The notes under the pieces are model-generated. The model ran no database searches. It was given only the letters and a program-made list of their open reading frames with translations, and was not told the DNA's origin. This document shows positions 60,682 through 64,000 of a stretch of 64,000 nucleotides of DNA, in pieces (within the stretch, counting starts at the first letter, position 1; each line of letters begins with the position of its first letter). The position numbers and the translations under genes are program-made. Source of the stretch: Novosphingopyxis baekryungensis DSM 16222 (GTDB lineage: Bacteria > Pseudomonadota > Alphaproteobacteria > Sphingomonadales > Sphingomonadaceae); NCBI RefSeq assembly GCF_000420305.1, contig NZ_ATUR01000002.1, forward strand, positions 620,001 through 684,000, in the 5' to 3' direction.

Positions 60682-62168
60682 TGACCGAATTTACCGATAT
60701 GGGCGTGGCCGCCATCCGCGACGGCGTGCGCGATGGCGATTTCAAGGCGGTCGAAGTGGCCGAGGCGTTCAATGCGCGGGTGGAGAAGGCCGGAGCGCTG
60801 AACGCGTTTCTGGTCACCACGCCGGAGCGCGCGATCAACGCCGCCGAAACGGTGGACAAGGCGCGCGCCGATGGCGGCCAGCTCGGCAGCATGGCGGGCG
60901 TGCCGATCGGCATGAAAGACCTGTTCTGCACCGACGGAGTGGAGACCACCGCGGCCAGCGACATCCTGAAGGGCTTTCATCCCCCATATGAATCCACCGT
61001 TTCGGGCAAGCTGTGGGAAGCGGGCGCGGGCATGCTGGGCAAGCTCAATCTCGATCAGTTCGCGATGGGGTCGTCGAACGAAACCAGCGCGTTCGGCAAT
61101 GTAGTGTCTCCATGGCGGCGCAATGACGGCGGCGACGCGAAGCTTTCCCCCGGCGGCAGCTCGGGCGGCAGTTCGGCGGCGGTGGCCGCACGGCTGTGCC
61201 CGGCGGCGACCGGCACCGATACCGGCGGATCGATCCGCCAGCCCGCCGCATTCACCGGCATCACCGGCGTGAAGCCCACCTATGGCCGCTGCTCGCGCTA
61301 TGGCGTGGTGGCGTTCGCCAGCTCGCTCGACCAGGCGGGGCCGATGGCGCGCGACGTGCGCGACTGTGCGATCATGCTGGGCGCCATGGCCGGGTTCGAT
61401 CCCAGGGATTCCACCTCGCTGAACGCGCCGGTGCCCGATTGGGACGCGGCTTTGTCTGGCGATCTCAAGGGCTTGCGCGTCGGCATTCCCAGGGAATATC
61501 GGGTCGACGGCATGGACGGCGAGATCGACGGGCTGTGGCAGGAAGGCGCGCAGCGGCTGAAAGATGCCGGCGCGACCATCGTCGATGTTTCGCTGCCGCA
61601 CACCAAATATGCGCTGCCGGCCTATTATATCGTGGCCCCGGCGGAGGCCTCCTCCAATCTCGCGCGCTATGACGGCGTGCGTTATGGTCTGCGCGATCTG
61701 CCGGAGGGCGCGGACCTGCAGGAAATGTACGCCGCCACCCGCGCCGCTGGCTTCGGTGCCGAGGTGAAGCGCCGCATCATGATCGGCACCTATGTGCTGA
61801 GCGCAGGCTTTTACGACGCCTATTATACGCAGGCGAGCAAGGTGCGCACGCTGATCAGCCGCGATTTCCAGACCGCCTGGGCGGACTGCGACGTTATCCT
61901 GGCCCCCACCGCGCCGAGCGCCGCCTTCGGGCTGGGCGAGATGGTGGGCGATCCGCTGACCATGTATCTGAACGACGTCTTCTCGGTTCCCGCCTCGCTC
62001 GCCGGCCTGCCCGCCAGCAGCGTGCCCGCAGGCCTCAACAAGCAGGGCCTGCCGCTGGGCCTGCAGCTGATCGGCAAACCGCTCGACGAGCAGACCGTGC
62101 TGAACGCCAGCCTGGCGCTGGAACAGCGTTCGGCCTTCGACGCCAAGCCGCAGGAGTGGTGGACATGA
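60681..62168 (+). CDS. gatA: Asp/Glu-tRNA amidotransferase subunit GatA
   Basis: GatA is the glutaminase of GatCAB. The 495-residue protein has the amidase Ser-cisSer-Lys triad: the lysine in [12 protein letters not shown] and the serines in [16 protein letters not shown] and [14 protein letters not shown]. It overlaps gatC by one base and gatB by four, so the three subunits are made from one operon. Confidence 0.98.
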   Translation: MTEFTDMGVAAIRDGVRDGDFKAVEVAEAFNARVEKAGALNAFLVTTPERAINAAETVDKARADGGQLGSMAGVPIGMKDLFCTDGVETTAASDILKGFHPPYESTVSGKLWEAGAGMLGKLNLDQFAMGSSNETSAFGNVVSPWRRNDGGDAKLSPGGSSGGSSAAVAARLCPAATGTDTGGSIRQPAAFTGITGVKPTYGRCSRYGVVAFASSLDQAGPMARDVRDCAIMLGAMAGFDPRDSTSLNAPVPDWDAALSGDLKGLRVGIPREYRVDGMDGEIDGLWQEGAQRLKDAGATIVDVSLPHTKYALPAYYIVAPAEASSNLARYDGVRYGLRDLPEGADLQEMYAATRAAGFGAEVKRRIMIGTYVLSAGFYDAYYTQASKVRTLISRDFQTAWADCDVILAPTAPSAAFGLGEMVGDPLTMYLNDVFSVPASLAGLPASSVPAGLNKQGLPLGLQLIGKPLDEQTVLNASLALEQRSAFDAKPQEWWT

Positions 62169-63661
62169 GCGACTATCGCATTCAGGGCGAAACCGGCGAA
62201 TGGGAGGTCGTGATCGGCCTGGAAGTCCATGCGCAGATCAGCAGCATCTCCAAACTCTTCTCCGGCGCGGCGACCGATTTCGGGTCCGAGCCGAACAGCC
62301 AGGTCTCGCTGGTCGATGCCGCGATGCCGGGCATGTTGCCGGTGCTGAACGAGGAATGCGTGAAGCAGGCGGTGCGCACCGGCATGGCGATGGGTGCGCA
62401 GATCAACCGCTATTCGCGGTTCGACCGGAAGAATTATTTCTACGCCGATCTGCCGCAGGGCTATCAGATTTCGCAGCTTTATCACCCGATCGTGGGCGAG
62501 GGCGAAGTGGTCGTGACGCTGGACGAGAAGGACCCGGACAGCGAACAGAAGACTATCGGTGTGGAACGCATCCATATCGAGCAGGATGCCGGCAAGCTGC
62601 TGCACGATCAGCACCCGACCATGTCCTATGTCGACCTCAACCGCTGCGGTGTGGCGCTGATGGAAATCGTGTCCAAGCCGGACATGCGTTCCCCGCAGGA
62701 AGCGGGCGCTTATGTGCGCAAGCTCAGAAGCCTTCTGAGATATGTCGGCTCGTGCGATGGCAATATGGAGCAGGGCTCCATGCGCGCCGATGTGAATGTG
62801 TCCGTGCGCAAACCGGGTGATGAATTCGGCACCCGTACCGAGACCAAGAACGTCAATTCCATCCGCTTCATCCAGCAGGTGGTGGAGGTGGAAGCCCGCC
62901 GCCAGGTCGATCTGATCGAGGATGGCGGCACGGTGGTGCAGGAAACGCGGCTGTTCGATGCGGCGCGCGGCGAAACCCGCTCGATGCGCAGCAAGGAAGA
63001 TGCGCATGATTATCGCTATTTCCCCGATCCCGATCTGCTGCCGCTGGAGCTGACCGAGGAATTCTTGAGCGAATGCAAGGCGTCGCTGCCCGAACTGCCC
63101 GATGCCAAGCGCGCGCGCTATGAAAGCGAACTGGGCCTCAGCGCATATAACGCCGCCGTGCTGACCGCCGATGTGGAAAGCTATCGCAGCTTCGAGGAAC
63201 TGCTGTCGGTGACCGCAGACAAGCTCGGCAAGAGCGAGAAGGATATCGCCACCAGCACCGCCAACTGGGCGCTGTCGATTGCGCCGGGCGTGCGCAACAG
63301 CCTGGGCGAAGACGCAGACCTTTCGCACGATACGGCAGAGGCCAGCGCGGCGATCCTGCAGATGCAGGCGGCGGGCGATATCTCCGGCGGACAGGCCAAG
63401 GAGATTTACGAGATCGTCCTGAAAACCGGCCGCGAACCGGCCGAGATCGCCGCCACCGAAGGGTTGCAGCAGACCAGCGACACCAGCGCGATCGAGGCGG
63501 AGATCGACAAGGTGCTGGCCGACAATCCGGACAAGGTGGAGCAGTATAAAGGCGGCAAGGACCGATTGTTCGGTTTCTTCGTGGGCCAGACGATGAAGGC
63601 CATGAAGGGCCAGGCCAATCCGCAGATCATCAACGATCTGCTGAAGCAGAAGCTGGGCTGA
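62165..63661 (+). CDS. gatB: Asp/Glu-tRNA amidotransferase subunit GatB
   Basis: GatB holds the kinase/transamidase site and the tRNA-binding tail domain. The 498-residue protein begins [20 protein letters not shown] and has [40 protein letters not shown] and [11 protein letters not shown], all typical, with a YqeY-like end ([17 protein letters not shown]). The ATG at 62165 overlaps the gatA stop. Confidence 0.98.
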   Translation: MSDYRIQGETGEWEVVIGLEVHAQISSISKLFSGAATDFGSEPNSQVSLVDAAMPGMLPVLNEECVKQAVRTGMAMGAQINRYSRFDRKNYFYADLPQGYQISQLYHPIVGEGEVVVTLDEKDPDSEQKTIGVERIHIEQDAGKLLHDQHPTMSYVDLNRCGVALMEIVSKPDMRSPQEAGAYVRKLRSLLRYVGSCDGNMEQGSMRADVNVSVRKPGDEFGTRTETKNVNSIRFIQQVVEVEARRQVDLIEDGGTVVQETRLFDAARGETRSMRSKEDAHDYRYFPDPDLLPLELTEEFLSECKASLPELPDAKRARYESELGLSAYNAAVLTADVESYRSFEELLSVTADKLGKSEKDIATSTANWALSIAPGVRNSLGEDADLSHDTAEASAAILQMQAAGDISGGQAKEIYEIVLKTGREPAEIAATEGLQQTSDTSAIEAEIDKVLADNPDKVEQYKGGKDRLFGFFVGQTMKAMKGQANPQIINDLLKQKLG

Positions 63662-63662
63662 C

Positions 63663-64000
63663 ATGGCCGGGGCGGCGCGCGCAGAAGGCGACGCCGCCGC
63701 CGACCACGTCTCCGCCGACGACAGCGCCGACGCGCCGGTGCCGCCGCGCGGGCTGGCCCGGCTGCGCACCATCGGCCCCGGCATCGTGGCGGCGGCGACC
63801 GGGGTGGGCGCGGGCGATCTGGTGGCCACCCTCATCGCGGGCACGCGCTTCGGCTATGCGCTGCTGTGGGCGGCGGTGATCGGCTGTATCGTCAAGATCG
63901 CGCTGGCCGAGGGCACGGCGCGCTATCATCTGGTGACCGGACGCACGATCTTTCAGGGCTGGCAGACGCTGGGCCGCTGGACCAGCGTCTATTTCGGTTT
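63663..64000 (+). CDS. Nramp-family divalent metal transporter-like protein (partial)
   Basis: Only the first 112 codons are in the window. A polar N-terminal tail of about 30 residues is followed by GPGIVAAATGVGAGDLVATLIAG, the first Nramp-like helix, and a second helix (LLWAAVIGCIVKIALAEGTARY). The metal-binding D-P-G-N motif expected in helix 1 of true Nramp transporters is replaced by GVGAGD, so the ion may differ or be absent. The gene starts one base after gatB. The rest of the protein lies outside. Confidence 0.8.
   Translation, partial: MAGAARAEGDAAADHVSADDSADAPVPPRGLARLRTIGPGIVAAATGVGAGDLVATLIAGTRFGYALLWAAVIGCIVKIALAEGTARYHLVTGRTIFQGWQTLGRWTSVYFG

Noticed and set aside
59133-61601. 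An 822-residue minus-strand frame extending the DUF3089 gene over gatC and gatA.
   Set aside because: Everything upstream of the TTG at 60239 is antisense to well-supported genes and has no domain; the membrane anchor marks the real start.
61823-63844. A 673-residue minus-strand frame across gatB.
   Set aside because: It is antisense to gatB, which has full family motifs; long antisense frames are usual in high-GC DNA.

Overview
This is high-GC DNA from an alphaproteobacterium, most likely a sphingomonad (family Sphingomonadaceae). The main reasons are a minus-strand sphingolipid gene group (serine palmitoyltransferase, its acyl carrier protein, a ceramide-reductase-type dehydrogenase, a GNAT acyltransferase and a fatty-acid hydroxylase), a COQ4-type ubiquinone protein, GatCAB and alphaproteobacterial gene neighbourhoods. 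It looks like core chromosome: no integrase, phage, plasmid, known IS or CRISPR genes are visible. Gene density is high and several neighbours overlap by 1 to 4 bases.

Layout. 1-9.1 kb: end of nth, an ArsC-like protein, an EamA transporter, a GDPD lipoprotein, an EEP-fold membrane hydrolase, purL, coq4, a DUF418 membrane protein and an HPt protein. 9.2-15.6 kb: der, bamB and a YfgM-like gene on the minus strand, with der separated from bamB by an opposite-strand SUKH-ankyrin gene and about 800 bases of non-coding DNA. 15.7-31 kb: panB, a membrane protein with an apparent ATT start, an MliC-like lipoprotein, xseB-ispA-coaD, a cyclophilin, queA and tgt (queuosine synthesis), a CDF metal exporter, a DUF2282-like lipoprotein, glnE, a peroxiredoxin, a DUF455 protein and an M23 endopeptidase. 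31-41 kb: erpA, xth, an outer-membrane protein, then the sphingolipid group on the minus strand, in transcription order obg, cerR-like, acp, spt, lptF, lptG, hydroxylase, GNAT. 41-48 kb: tRNA-Ala(CGC), a TetR regulator divergent from a PF10118-type hydrolase, a GNAT enzyme, rplU-rpmA, an orphan IorA-like iron-sulfur subunit with a class II aldolase, rpsU and an FKBP. 48-57.5 kb: a diverged ilvC, miaA and serB starting head to head, a ParA/ribbon-helix-helix pair flanked by two SPOR-domain proteins, and pyrB with a non-catalytic dihydroorotase. 57.5-58.7 kb: an array of REP-like hairpins enclosing a small GIY-YIG nuclease gene. 58.7-64 kb: ruvX, a DUF3089 hydrolase, gatC-gatA-gatB and the start of an Nramp-like transporter.

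Three places stand out. First, 57691-58661 is a 210-base-period tandem array of paired inverted hairpins. Two copies are 154 bases from arm to arm. The third is the same element with exactly 388 extra bases carrying a GIY-YIG gene, bounded by the same 5-base word on each side. This looks like an undescribed GIY-YIG/REP-like element. Second, the sphingolipid group contains both LptF- and LptG-type permeases and an FA2H/Scs7-like hydroxylase, so synthesis, tailoring and transport of sphingolipids may be encoded together. Third, a lipoprotein-like SUKH plus ankyrin gene, domain types common among toxin-immunity proteins, lies between bamB and der. All functions are read from sequence motifs recognised by eye; no database search was run.
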